A DNA stretch of 64,000 bases from Rosa chinensis (Eukaryota > Streptophyta > Magnoliopsida > Rosales > Rosaceae), in the NCBI RefSeq assembly GCF_002994745.2, contig NC_037092.1:17661501-17725500 (forward strand). The letters run 5' to 3'. The notes under the pieces were generated by a model. It was given only the letters and a program-made list of their open reading frames with translations. It did not search any database and had not been told where the DNA came from. The first letter of the stretch is position 1, and every line of letters begins with the position of its first letter. The translations under genes were made by a program, and so were the position numbers. Below, piece after piece: positions 31,640 to 43,702 of the stretch.

Positions 31640-32610
31640 CCTTCCCAAATAGTCGAGAACACTCGAACACACCCGAAATCAAAGGTCCATTCTTCTCTCC
31701 CTCCGAACAGAAACCCTAGAAATCAAAACCGTGAGATTTGATAACCTCCGTCATCAATTCATCGTCTGCCGTTTCGTTTCTTCAGATCTTGGGATAGCTT
31801 CTAAGAGTATTTGCTCTGACAAAATGGTCAAACAGGCTTAGGCTAAGCCTCTCTCCCAGTCCAGCTTCTTGCTTCTATTCTTTCTTCCCTGATATATAGA
31901 CTCAAATCCTTGTCGTCACTGTTCTCCGCTTCACCGACTCCACCCTCAGTTCTCTCTACCTCCACCAAACCCTCCCGCCCTTTTATATTCACACCCCTCC
32001 CGAATCACCCCAAACATCATAATCCTCGATTTTGATTCCCCAATTCCCAAATCTCACTTTCTAAATCCTTTTCTTCTTGTCTTGATTACCTCTTAGATCA
32101 CCCATTTCTCTCCTGCTACTAAACCCTTGTGATTTCTATGGTTCATTTCCCAACACCCACAAATTTAGGGTTTCTGCAATTCTCTGTCCAAGTCTCAATC
32201 TTGACTTGATTTCTTGGTATCGGTGGCATCCAAAGCCTTGGAGGAGAAGAAACCTGAAGAAGAAGCTCCTGTTGAGGACAAAGAGGAGGCTGAAGCTGAA
32301 AAGGAGCCTGGAGAAAACGAAGAGAAAGAGGATCTGCCGGTAGTTTCCGAAAAGGATATTTCGAAAGGTATGTTCTCTAAACCTTAGTTCTAGTTAGATG
32401 TGTAATTGGTATTATGTAATTACTCCCAATGTTTTTGATATACTGATTTGGCATGGTTATGGCTCTGAGTGATAGTCAATTGTAGTTGTACGACAATCAC
32501 TACTTGTATAACGGTGCCAACAAGTATGTCATGGCCGGCATCATTCTCATCAATGCCGTCTTCGCTGTTCCTTGGTACCTCATGAACTGTGGTCTGATTT
32601 TTCACATCTC
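31640..32610 (+). pseudogene. Captured or relic gene fragment with two exons
   Basis: A CT-rich 5' UTR-like stretch (31670-32200) precedes a frame KALEEKKPEEEAPVEDKEE with further Glu/Lys-rich sequence, ending at an AAAG/GTATGT donor near 32369. A second exon after a TTGTAG acceptor near 32486 encodes YDNHYLYNGANKYVM followed by a hydrophobic helix (AGIILINAVFAVPWYLM), donor near 32589. That suggests a small one-helix membrane protein with an acidic N-terminus. I do not recognise the family. An early ATG at 31825 is followed at once by stop codons, so the first exon as it stands is not translated from it. Confidence 0.4.
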
Positions 32611-32759
32611 TTTCTCTCCCTAATCTTATGATTAGCCAAACGCCTATTGTTTCGGTTCTTGATGTTGAGACTAATTTCGACTATATTTTTAGTACATTTC
32701 TCTCTACATTTTGCTTAGTTATTTTCTTAACATTATCATTTCTAACTTCTTTGGTGTGT

Positions 32760-34429
32760 TTCGGTAGTTTTGAGTTTGGAAATGGAAGGTAAGGAGTAAA
32801 GAGCACAGAAATGAGAAGAAATGGAGAAATGAAGTTTCCCCAGTTCTACCAGGAAAAGGAATCCCAATCGACGTAGGAATCCTAACTCAACTAGGAAAGA
32901 GCTCAGAAACATAATGTTCGGGAAATGAAGAAATGACAGAGTCCCAGTTGGACTAGGAAACTTGATGACACTAGGAGTCTTGATACTGCTAGGAGACCTG
33001 GTGAGACTAGGAGATGCTGTGTCTTGAAGATGACTCAAGATAGTTCAAGAATGTTCTAGAATAAATGAAAATTTTCAGCAATTCATGTGATGGACTTTCG
33101 AATTGGATCATTTTGAGAAGCTTGGCAAGAAGATTGAAGCATGTGACTTACACATGAGTCTCTAGAATCATCTATGACATCTTGAGGAGTCCATGGCCCA
33201 TTAATATTGAATTTTGGCGTGATAATTAGAAGAAATATTCAAGGAATTTCGGCAATGCACAATTTGGGATAGTTTGAATTTGGATTCCTGATTCCATTCT
33301 ACATACTTGCAGACCGAAATAAGGTCTAGGTTCAAGGGAGATTTCGGCCATTACAAGGTGACTTGCTCTCCAATTCCCAAGGAATATTTTCATTGGCCGG
33401 ATGATGTCACAAGTAGATTTCAACCTTGATACCCTAGCCCTTGCCATTCACTATATAAAGGGAGTTTGTGAAGCGATTCTACACACCACAAAATCCAGAA
33501 TCAAAAGCCACAAACACTTCCCCTTCTCTTCCAAGTTTTGGCAACAATCCAAGAAACAAAGCTCAAGGCCGTGAAGCATCATCCTCTCAAGCATCCCTGC
33601 CGTGATCCTCATCCATTCCACCACCTTTTGAACCTTCTTGCATCCTTGAAGATCAAAAAGTGTAACCATGAACACCTTATTTTGTTTTCGGTTTCGGTTT
33701 CGGTTTCTTTGTAAAACAATTTTCGATTTTAATATGATTTCGGGTTTTGTTTTATTGTTCTATGATCATTTGCGATTTCTTGTGATGATGAAGTATTGAT
33801 TTTAGATATGTAATTTTTGAATACTATGAAGCATATTATGTTTTAGGTTTTTGAATTGAAAATTGCGATTTCATTATATTCTTGCATGATTGTTAATTTC
33901 GAGCTTCAATCCCCTTTTTTATGTGTTAATTGATCTTTGGATGCATACTTAGGTTGATAAACATGTAATTGAATCCATATTAAGGTGCTAGCGTTCTAGG
34001 CTTTAATAATTTAAGTGGAAAACCTAAAATTACTTAGGTAAATTAACAATGAGTCTTGCATGCTTGATTAGCGTTCTAACTTGTGTTTTTTGCTTGAATT
34101 TATCAAACTTCCAATATGTTTAATGCGTTAAAATTGTTTTAGTTAGTGATTAGCTACCCCTAGTAATTGCATGCTTCATAGGGTTAACTATGGTGCGTTT
34201 ATCTAGTTAATTTAATTAAGAGAAGTAAAAAGATTTTTGTATGTGTTCATCTTTGTTCTTGATTGATTCTATGCTATGATATATTTTGATTCGTGATTTG
34301 ATATTTGAAACCTTGCCAACGTGTTAATAGTGGTTAATTCTATCTAAAAATCATTCCATACATAAATTTCTACTTGATTATGTTTTTTGATGTGTCACAT
34401 GTATATATTTACTTAGTTGTTAAATTAAA
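32760..34429. mobile_element. LTR-like block, left part
   Basis: No coding capacity. Sequence style (repeated tgcatgctt, gcgttctagg, aacctaaaattacttagg) is that of LTR or leader DNA of large plant Ty3 elements, and it appears to continue after the MULE at 36861-37040 (gagaacgataacctacttgc). Boundaries are approximate. Confidence 0.3.
34421..34429. other. 9-bp target duplication of the 2.4 kb MULE, left copy
   Basis: TAAATTAAA here and at 36852-36860. Confidence 0.85.
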
Positions 34430-34739
34430 GGGCTAAATACTATTTAGTACTGCCCTACATCAATTCAGTCCCTCGACTTTCAATTTCATCAAAAACACCC
34501 CTGTATTATCAAATCTCGTCAAATAGATCCTTCCGTCATTCCTTTGTCAACTGCAGCCGTTAACTTGCTAACCTGGGATTCCATGTCAGCTCCTGTGGGC
34601 CCATCTCTAAGGTAAAATTTCCAAATTGTCCATTCCCTCGTTTCTGCAATTTTAGAAAGTGATTTAGAGAAAAAGGAAATTCCTTGATGGATTCGTGGCC
34701 GTCCATCTAACCACCACTTCATCCTAGCTCTTGAAACAA

Positions 34740-35100
34740 ATTAAGCTTTCTGGGTTGCTCTTCATCACTGCCAAGAAGAAGATACCAAAGAGCTGGATGC
34801 GGCTGCAAAAGCTGTTGCTTAAGAGGCTGCTGCCAGGAGAGCAAAACTTGTTGCACCCAAGAAGAAAGAGAAGAACCATTATAACCAGCAGCCTCTGCGG
34901 TAAAAGCCCAGTTTTGTTCAACATGTTAAATATGAGCATGTAATTTACCATTGTTCATATGGCCAAGTCGTGCGAAATAAAGAGTGGGTTTTGGGTCTGG
35001 TTTTGTTGAAGATGATCTTAATTGTATTGCGGTCGGTTGACTACAGGAAGTTTCACTTCGGCTTTTTTGTTTACTCAGTTACATTAGACATATATGTGGA
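34740..35100 (+). pseudogene. Gene-like filler inside the MULE
   Basis: One frame reads EEDTKELDAAAKAVA, a stop, then EAAARRAKLVAPKKKEKN, an Ala/Lys-rich helical style suggestive of a cytosolic protein fragment. The parent gene is not recognised. The stop shows it is not functional as read. Confidence 0.3.
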
Positions 35101-35145
35101 TTTACCAGTTTTGCTCATTGCATATTATTCCTTGGAAAGTAGTGT

Positions 35146-35168
35146 TATATATATATATATATATATAT
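35146..35168. repeat. TA microsatellite at fold-back insertion point
   Basis: A TA run directly abuts the fold-back element; a GTATATATA remnant lies on its right side. Confidence 0.8.
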
Positions 35169-35566
35169 AGGGCCCTTCTAGTGAGGGATCCCTTTTTTTG
35201 GTCTTTTATAGGGATATGCATTAGACCAACTTTTCGATCATATTTTCACATCTTAACCGTTCAGTTTTTAGGAACTAATGTATAGATCACTTCTGCAAAT
35301 TTTCAGCCAATTTGATGATTGTTAAGGCATACAAAATTGCAATTTACCATTATAAATGAATGGTTCCAGTTCGACAGATTCGTTATGTTCGTGTAAATTG
35401 TAGTTTTGGATGCCTTAACAATCACCAATTTGGCTGAAAATATGCAGAAGTGATCTATACATTAGGACCTAAAAACTGAACGGTTAAGATGTGAAAATAT
35501 GATCGAAAAGTTGGTCTAATGCCCTATAAAAGACCAAAAAAAGGGATCCCTCATTAGAAGGGCCCT
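35169..35566. mobile_element. Fold-back MITE, 398 bp, arms of about 175 bp
   Basis: Left arm 35169-35346 and right arm 35393-35566 are near-perfect inverted copies (AGGGCCCTTCTAGTGAGGGA at both outer ends, two or three mismatches visible per 60 bases) around a 46-bp loop. It is flanked by TA-rich DNA that may include a 9-bp duplication (ATATATATA/GTATATATA). A diverged relative lies at 43703-44095. No coding capacity. Confidence 0.9.
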
Positions 35567-35899
35567 GTATATATATGTCAGATCTCTGTATCGGTTCTTC
35601 CTCCATGTTGCTGAGAAATTATTCCCGATTAATGGGCACAATGAGAAATTATTTTTACTTGGATTTTAGTTCTGTTTGAAACACACAAATCTGATTCAAC
35701 AACTGGGCTTGCCAGAGTCCTCTTTACCACGCCGAAACTGGAAAGAGAACCAGTGCCAATGGGAATACTGTCAATTTTTCTTGAAACACACATAAGCAAT
35801 CAAATCCAATTGAATTGAGCTCCCCTCCGAAGCAGTTAAGCAGAGGAGATTCAAACTCAAGATTAAGTACCATATTAGAAATTCTCAAAGATTTTGTAG

Positions 35900-36540
35900 A
35901 GGGTGGTGATTGCTGAAAGGTAGAATACCTATCTTTTGTCTGATGAAAGCAAAGATACCAAAACCATGGAATGGATGAATGATGATTGATTGATTCATAT
36001 TGGTCTACCTTGTACGCTATTACTAGATAAAGTCATCTCAGACATTTCATCTCTTCCCCCATGGCATTTCCATAAATAAACCCCAAGTACACAGTTACGT
36101 CCTAGTTGTCACCATGAAGGAGAAAAAAACCCCAATTAGAAGAAGAACCCAGGCCCGTCCATTGAAGCGAAGTGAAGCAAAGCAAAGCCAGAGAAAGCTC
36201 TGAGCCTTAGTCTCTTTCTGGGTTGCTCTCGGTTTTGGCATTGTTCCTCAACGTCGGTGACTTTTCCAGCATTTCTGGGCTTGGCTTCGGTCTCGACTGC
36301 TGCTGTAGGTGAGATATTGGGAAGGTTGCTGGTTGTTGACATCATAAATCATCGATTCATCATCAAACCAGTTCGACAGTGAGTTTGGGAAACTGAGTTT
36401 GGCTGAAATCAATTTCCAAAGATTGAACTCCATCACCGGTTGAACTAGGGAAGCTGTTTGTGCAGAAATAAGAGCCAAGCAGTGTGTTGACAACTCCCAG
36501 ATCATAGTCTTCGAAGGGATACTTCCGATCTCGAGATTGT
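35900..36540 (-). pseudogene. Second gene-like segment inside the MULE
   Basis: Minus-strand frames around 36136-36505 (SLSNWFDDESMIYDVNNQQ; AGKVTDVEEQCQNREQPRKR) have the mixed composition of coding sequence but switch frame. No family is recognised. Confidence 0.25.
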
Positions 36541-37040
36541 TGAATGGTTGCTCTAGTCTTATACTATTCTAGAATCGGAAACAGGGCCTTGTTGCAGAGA
36601 AAGTCAATGCTCTGCAGTGGTAGGATAATGGAGGCATGGACAATTTGAGAATTTTGCCTTAGAGATAGGGCCCACAGGAGCTGAAGTGGAATGCCAGGTC
36701 AACAAGTTAACGGCTGCAGTTGACGGAGGAATGACAGAAGGATCTATTTGACGAGATTTGATAATGCAGGGGTGTTTTTGATGAAATTGAAAGTCGAGGG
36801 ACTGAATTGATATAAGACACAAACCACAGGGTACTAAACAGTATTTAGCCCTAAATTAAAATAAAAATCCTAAATCCCCTCTTTATGTAAATCATAAAAA
36901 TGTATATATATTCTTTGATTTGTTTTTCTAACGTTTTATTTTTTAGGAATTATTAAGGCCCTAATCCCCGATTGAGAACGATAACCTACTTGCTCTTACT
37001 GCATTGATATGGTTTTAAATTAAGCACTAACTTTGTGCAG

Positions 37041-37930
37041 GTCATTTGATAAAAGATGGGATAGGGAAATGAAGACAAGGGATTCAATTAGAAAACCTAT
37101 TCATATATGAATGCCAATTTCAGGGTTTAGCGTTTATCTTTCTCCTATTGCGTAGCTCAGTTTCAGTTGAATTTATTCTAGCTGCTTGAATTGGATTGGC
37201 TGATAATAATGCATTTAAGCTTCACATTCTCTATCAATTTTATGTTTGCTGTTAACTCAATCTCATTCATATAGTTAGTCAAAGAGTCGATTGGTACTAT
37301 GGCTATCTAGCTTCTGAAATAACATTAGGGCCCAATTGGATTGACTGATTCCAATTCTGGGAATTAAGGTTGTATTATAAGGTTGTTTTAGCTATTGCAA
37401 TCAGTGCATGTCAAGATTTGAGTTAGAAGACACGAACAATGAATTTTCAAATGACTCCTTGCATATAGTTATTTCAAAACATGTAATGTATTGCATCTAG
37501 TCATATCAAATACATTTTAATGGTTTTCTATCAAAAATGTAATCAATGCAAATCCTTGTTTTGAAATATTGATATCACTACATCTTAATGGACTTTTTGA
37601 ACTTGTTCCTTTGACTACACGAAAGTACTATTGTAGATACTCAATTGTAGATATCACTACTCCAAGTGCACTAGTTGCACTACTGATACTCAATGGTGGT
37701 TGCACTAGAATGTTTTTGATATGAATACTTAATTGATGCCAATTTTGCTGATTGATCTGAAATGTTGATATTGCTAGCTCCTTTTTCCTTTTTGTTATAA
37801 ATTACTTGCTTACTTGGAAAGTAGCTGGGGTTATTAACATTGAGATTATATATAAGGGCCATTTACTTAATTGTAGACCAAAGAATAGTATTTTTGTTTG
37901 ACAAAGCTCTTTGGTTCATAGATATAAGTC
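37041..37930. other. AT-rich DNA, possibly intronic, inside the 10.8 kb element
   Basis: Nothing recognisable. It lies between the LTR-like block and the Copia derivative. Confidence 0.3.
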
Positions 37931-37935
37931 CTGAT

Positions 37936-40191
37936 TGTTAAGAATCGTTCAATATGTGAAGTTGGAAACCATAAATAAACACAGCACACCAAGAGAAACA
38001 ATCACAGAGATACGAGCATAAGAACATATATTTAAGGGGGTTCAGCAAAACTTTTGCCTACGTCCATCGGGCAAAAAAATGATATTTCACTATATTTATA
38101 ATGGGTACAACAAGAAAGAATAAGAAAACAAGGACTCTCTCTTATCTTCCTATCTCTCTCTTCTTTGCCCTCTCTTACTCTCTAACTCCGAGAATGGAAT
38201 ACACTTTGCTCTCTGTCTCTGTGATGAAAAACCTAGAGGAGAACCCCTCCTTATATAGTCATAAGGATATCAGCATTCTTCACCATCTAGGAAACCTATT
38301 CCTATTGGTGGTCGGCAATTATGCCTTCTCCTTCTCTGTAATCAACAAGGATTACAGGTAATCCTACATCAATAAGGATTTTCCTTCTTTATTGAAACTC
38401 CATTCATCAGTAGGAATCCCAAATCTACTGGGTAAACAATTCTCATACTCTAAGACAATTGTCTTAAGAAAGACTCATGGGCTGGACACCCAACAATCTC
38501 CCCCTCCAGACAAAGACTCCATTACTGGGAGTCCGCCCGAGCGGACTTGATGCAGAACTTCATGTTTGGAGCATGTAGCTCCCCCTGATCGAATAACCCA
38601 TCACCATGTCCCTCCTGGTGGAACAACGTACTCTTGACCATCTTCTCCCTGGTCAGAAAACTCATCATTGGAAAAGGAAATTAGGGACTTCTTTTTCAGA
38701 TCACCTTTCTTCCTTATATGGCCTTTGCTGTGGTGCCATATGTGTGAAGAAGTATCACCCATTGCACTCAAGTCATCTCTGCATACCAAGCTATGTGTCT
38801 TGTACATGGAATGACAAAGCTCTCCTTTAGCAACATCCAACGACCCATTTGTAAGCGTCCACTTTCCATCACCAATATATTGGTGGAAACCTTGTCTATC
38901 AAGAGTACTTGAAGACAATATGTTGACATGCAAATCAAAAACGTGCCTCACATCCTTCAATGTCATTTGGTAACCAAGATTAGTCTCGATGCGAATATCT
39001 CTCATTCCTAAAATCTTGGAGTAGCCAGTATTGCCCATCTTTAACATCCCAAAGTCGCGTGCTTCGTATGTAGAAAAAATCTCCAAGTTGGAAGTAACAT
39101 GACAACTTGCACCGGTATCCACAAACCAATCGTGACCCTTGTCACCAACATATAGACATTCTTGAACAGTAAGAAGCTCCCCCGAGATAGTAGCGATAAT
39201 GCCATCATCTCCATCGTTTTGGTGGTTTCCTCTCTTTTTGTCCTGTTTCCACTTTCAAACATCCGCTTCATGTGGCCCGTATTGCCACAATAGTGACACT
39301 TGCCACTAAACCCTCGACCTGAATTCTTGTCTTTACCCATTGTGAAAAGGAGCTTTCATTGTCCATTGTCTATACCTACAGCTTTCCTTCTTGTTTCTTC
39401 GTTAAGTATATTATCCTTAACGGTATCCATAGACAGTACACCATCAGACGCATAATTATTTACGGTCACCATGAAAGTTTCCCAACTTTCCATCATTCTT
39501 AGTGTCCACGTCACCCAATTCAAGTGAGTGAGTTTGATCATTGTGCTATTTGTTCCTTCCATTATGACAACACCGAACCTGCTGATTCAAACCTTGAATT
39601 ACCCAGACGAGCCTGAGCTCTGATACCACTTGTTGAGAATCGTTCAATATGTGAAGTTGAAAACCATAAATAAACACAGCACACTAAAAGAAACAACCAC
39701 AGAGATACGAGCACAAGAACACATATTTAAGGGGGTTCAGCAAAACTTTTGCCTACGTCCACCGGGCAGAAAAACGATCTTCCACTATATTTATAATGAG
39801 TACAACCAGAAAGAATAAGAAAACAAGGACTCTCTCTTCTCTTCCTATCTCTCTCTTTTTTGCCCTCTCTCACTCTCTAACTCCGAGAATGGAATACACT
39901 TTGCTCTCTGTCTCTGTGATAAAAAACCTAGAGGAGAACCCCTTCCTTATATAGCCATGAGGATATCAGCATTCTTCACCATCTAGGATACCTATTCCTA
40001 TTGGTGGTAGGCAATTATGCCTTCTCCTTCTCTGTAATCAACAAGGATTACAGGTAATCTTACATCAATAAGGATTTTCCTTCCTTATTGGAACTCCATT
40101 CATCAGTAGGAATCCAAAACCTACTGGGTAAACAATTCTCATACTCTAAGACAATTGTCCTAGGAAAGACTTATAGGATGGAAACCCAACA
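37936..40191 (-). mobile_element. Short Copia derivative with complete LTRs, 2256 bp
   Basis: LTRs at 37936-38495 and 39631-40191 (560 and 561 bp, TGTT...AACA) are flanked by CTGAT/CTGAT (37931-37935, 40192-40196). Minus-strand primer site TGGTATCAGAGC (39617-39628, one base uncertain) and polypurine tract (38496-38510) are in place. The LTRs differ at many positions, so insertion is much older than the Sirevirus. The 1.1 kb interior keeps only gag and protease fragments; integrase, RT and RNase H are deleted, making it non-autonomous. Confidence 0.9.
38601..39562 (-). pseudogene. Gag-protease remnants of the Copia derivative
   Basis: Three overlapping frames. 39562-39356 gives the gag start (MEGTNSTMIKLTHLNWVTW). 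39340-39041 contains the knuckle CHYCGNTGHMKR with its last Cys lost to a frameshift. 39122-38601 reads MDTGASCHVTSNLEIFSTYE, the protease active site with DTGAS, followed by GAG-pre-integrase-like sequence. Several frameshifts. The frame then runs into the polypurine side with no integrase. Confidence 0.8.
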
Positions 40192-40196
40192 CTGAT

Positions 40197-41180
40197 GTTA
40201 TTGTTTAGTGACGGCGGGTGCTTATATCCTTTCCCTATTTGCTGTAGGTTCTCCTTCAACTTTCTATACTTATGGTTTTAAATACTTTTATCTTAGTTTA
40301 CTGATCAAGGTTTTGTGCCATAGATGAAATATAGAGAACGCGTTCTTGGTTTGATACTTGTATCCCCATTATGCAAAGAACCGTCTTGGACTGAATGGTT
40401 TTATAATAAGGTGCTTTTCCTAACCTAGCTATTATTATCATTATTCTTTTTAGGAGTTGTGAAGCTCAAGTGATATAGTGTACTATACTTATGATTATTT
40501 GTAATCTGCAGGTGATATCAAATATGCTATATTTCTATGGCATGTGTGGTTTGTTAACGGAGTGTTTGCTTCAGCATTACTTCAGTAAGGTATTGTTGCA
40601 GTCTGACACTGTCCTTTTTTCTTTTTCTTTTAGTACCTTGTAGATTGAGTATGAGTATGCCATATATCTTAACAGAAGGTTCGTGGTAGTGGTGAAGTTC
40701 CAAAGTCAGATATAGTTCAAGCATGCAGAAAAGTAAGTGCTTCAGCTAATTTCAACTTCTTTTACTTAAACTCCACTACAATCTGGTTGTCTGTCTCCTT
40801 GTTGATGTTCCAGTGGTGTAATCTGTCTTATTTATTTGGCATGTTTGCTTCTTCAGTTGTTGGAAGAGAGGTAGAGCTCAAATGTTTGGAGATTTCTTCA
40901 AGCAATTGGAAAGCAAAGGACCATTTTGTGTAGGAGCCATATATGTAGCAGCTACATATGTGCATGTTTTTGGAACAAGTATATATTGTATCAGCTAGCT
41001 TTTACTGTTTTTCATTTTTTGAAATTGTTAGCTAGAATGTTGCTACATTAAGCTAGCTAGAATGCTTTCTTTTTTGGTTTTATGTTATAGATACTTGAAT
41101 GTATGGATTATTGACAAATGTGTATGGAGCACTATTTCTATGAAAATGTATATGAAGCATTGTTTTTGTGCAAATATTTT
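40197..41180 (+). other. Exon-like fragments right of the Copia derivative
   Basis: A stretch with intron-like T-rich tracts and short frames (GDIKYAIFLWHVWFVNG near 40512; FGDFFKQLESKGPFCVGA near 40884) that may be 3' pieces of the same gene relic as 31640-32610. No family recognised. Confidence 0.25.
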
Positions 41181-41885
41181 AGGCAAACAATCGATAATGA
41201 ACAAACAACAATTCGTAAATTACATTGTATGAGTACGTGTATGTTCTGAATCACATAACAAACTACTTATAAATCATCCAACGGTTGCTAAGAAACTTTG
41301 TTGTCAGATTTGAACTCACACAACATAAAAAAACAGAAAGCAGTTGGCCAATTGTTGAATCACAGAACGATATAGAAACATCGTGTTGTGCAACTGGTGC
41401 AAAATTTAACCTTAATCTCTCACATACAACAGTCATTGGTTGCTCACAAATATGATTACGACTATCACACCACAGTTATTTAAATATATTTGTAGTGGTA
41501 AAGATCATCCAAAAACAGTTTATAATACTTCTGTTGTCTAATTAGGTGACCAACGTCAACTAGATACTTAATTCTGTTGTGTGAGTAACCATTGAAACAA
41601 CAAATTGGATGCTGCACATCTAATTTCTGGCATTGGCATGCGTAGATTTGGGACTTCTGCGTCGACCCCATGATTGAGATACAACGGTGAAACACCGTTG
41701 TCTGAGTGTTGTAATCACACAACACCGAGATATCCGACGGAACTTTGCTCTTGGGACAATGGTTATCCACCATTGTGTGATGCATTTTTTGTAGTAGAAT
41801 TAGATTTTCAATATTGCACTCATTCCTCCAAAAGGTAGCCTCGCACCACATTTGCATTGAAACTTTCATAACCAAGTTCACTTTC

Positions 41886-42200
41886 TTATACATCAACATC
41901 ACTGTCATCATTTTCAACTTGAATAAATGACTCTTGCTCAAGATGCTTGATATGTACTTCTTCTCTTGGAATAGGCTCCATTTGATCAAAGAAAGGCTCT
42001 TGCAAATATAAAGGGGTGGGAGGTTGCTCTTGAAGTAAGCTAGTCTTAACTTGCTCCATGATTGGATTTAAACTCTCACTTATAGCTTTGAATTGAGCAA
42101 ACAATTTTTCAATGGATGAATTTGTAGGTTCATAAGCTTGATCTTGAGAAGGTTGCTCATATCACATTGGGTTTTTCCTTCTATAATTCCAACGATCCAT
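41886..42200 (-). pseudogene. LARD-encoded frame, upstream part
   Basis: ATG at 42200 gives MDRWNYRRKNPM, an early stop, then a frame with KLFAQFKAISESLNPIMEQV, a Pro/Gln-rich middle and an acidic end (VENDDSDVDV). This type of protein follows the primer site in many plant LARD/Athila-like elements and has no enzymatic motif. The early stop indicates decay. Confidence 0.45.
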
Positions 42201-42408
42201 AACTCAAAGTAATAGAAAATAAGTACATATGCATTCCCAAGAATGAGATAAGTAACCAAAAGTTAAAAAGAAAATAGAAAACGAAGTACACAAAACATAA
42301 CTAAATTAATTAAACTAACATTTTTTTTTTTTTGAAACAAAGAAATAAAAATATGCTAAAGTGACCTAAAGAACCAATTTACTAAGGGATTAAGACAATT
42401 AAACCTTA

Positions 42409-42427
42409 ATCCCTGCAACAGCGTCAT
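42409..42427 (-). other. Degenerate primer-binding site of the LARD-like element
   Basis: Minus-strand TGACGCTGTTGCAGGGAT resembles the TGGCGCCGTTGCCGGGGA (tRNA-Asp type) site of Athila/Tat elements with a few substitutions, next to the LTR. Confidence 0.5.
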
Positions 42428-43702
42428 TAACTTAATTGATACATATTTACGCAAGCATACGTATCATTGTCAAGATCAGGAAATATTGTGCCCAAGATTA
42501 TCGTACCATGGAGACTAGTGGTTAACCCATAATCCTTAGGTAGTAAAGCTAAAGTCACTAAACAAAAAGAAAATGAAAAATGAAATCAAATAAAACAAAT
42601 GCTACTCTAAGGCACGAAGCCTTAGCAATGCTTGGCTTTGCTAATCAAAACTAAGAGCCTAGTGATGGCTATTTACAATGAGTCGTAGTTCATTGAATTT
42701 CAAAATTTGATTTTTTGATTAAACAAATATAAATGCGTGACATCTAAATTTACAAATAATATGAGAGAAAATTCAAGAAATGGAAATTAGGTCATTGGGG
42801 TATTCTCCTAGCCAAATTCAATATACAAATATGTTCTTCCAAAGGTCATTCAATTCATAATAACATCAAGAACCGTACCCAAGGCTTTTCAAGGCTCATG
42901 AGTCATTAGATTCCTTATATGGTATTCCTACTCCAGATCAAGGGCCACAGAAACTCAATTGGGACAATCTAGCGCCTTGTTAGGGCCTCTAGTTGCACCC
43001 AAAGACGAAGAGTCCTAGAATCAAGGTTTCCAAGCTAGCCAATACACGGCAATCGAAATTGGTATTGTAACTAACCATTTTCTAAACATCTAGGTATGAA
43101 CTCCTAGTGTCCTAGCTACAAATTAGAGAGATGATTAGGCTCTCTAATTTGTTCTTGATTTCTCATCTACATTTAAGATCGAGTTAATCAAGCTTCTCAT
43201 TATGCATCTAAGCCGAACATTATAGATCAGAACATATGCCACATTTATATGAAATTGAAAAGCATTGAATTAAAACATATTTATTACATCAAATCCATGC
43301 TAGAGTTCAAACCCTAGTTTCCCAAAGAAACTACTCACTATCCATATTTAAAAAAATCATCAAAAGTATAGGAAAATATGAAAGAGATGATAAGGAAGAG
43401 AGAGGAGACTTGACTTGGTCACTCCTAGCTATAGGCTAGTGTGAACCAAGCAATTTCTTCACCCAACTACAAAAAATGGAAGTTGTGCTATTGATGATGA
43501 TTCCTTGAAGCTTGAGTAAGTCTTTCTTCAAATCTCAAAATAAGATTAAAGAAAAATGAAGAAAATAGAAAGAGAGGAGGAGGAGAGGAGAGAGCAGCAG
43601 CTCTCCCCTTTTGAGAATGATAGTGCGCCGTCGTAGGTCAAAGAGAGAGAATGAATGATAGTTTACACTCACCCACCCACCCACCCAAACACACACACAT
43701 AT

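Larger units (their letters stand above)
34430..36851. mobile_element. MULE with long terminal inverted repeats, 2422 bp
   Basis: Both ends begin GGGCTAAATACT(A/G)TTTAGTA and match for about 200 bp in inverted orientation (34430-34640 and 36640-36851; shared CAATTCAGTCCCTCGACTTT and CATTATCAAATCTCGTC-type blocks). The flanks are TAAATTAAA. No transposase is seen. The interior is non-repetitive at 34740-35100 and 35900-36540 and reads like gene fragments, so this is a Pack-MULE candidate. A fold-back MITE is nested at 35169-35566. Confidence 0.85.
31020..41797. mobile_element. Large inserted DNA element with CTACTACAAAAA ends, 10.8 kb
   Basis: It starts CTACTACAAAAATCGAAATACAC and ends, complemented, CTACTACAAAAAATGCATCAC. 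Both ends are rich in CAACA(G)A / TGTTGTG motifs (31050-31550, 41180-41760), like CACTA subterminal repeats. The LARD-like frame resumes on either side. Contents: exon-like host fragments (31.7-32.6 and 40.5-40.9 kb), an LTR-like block, a MULE with an internal fold-back, and a Copia derivative. No transposase was recognised. A clean 3-bp duplication is not evident (TAA on the left, AAT on the right), so whether one transposition event moved all of it is unproven. Confidence 0.5.

Noticed and set aside
41480..41989. 169-codon minus-strand frame
   Set aside because: It crosses the junction at 41797 between the LARD-like DNA and the 10.8 kb insertion and has no domain; a chance fusion.
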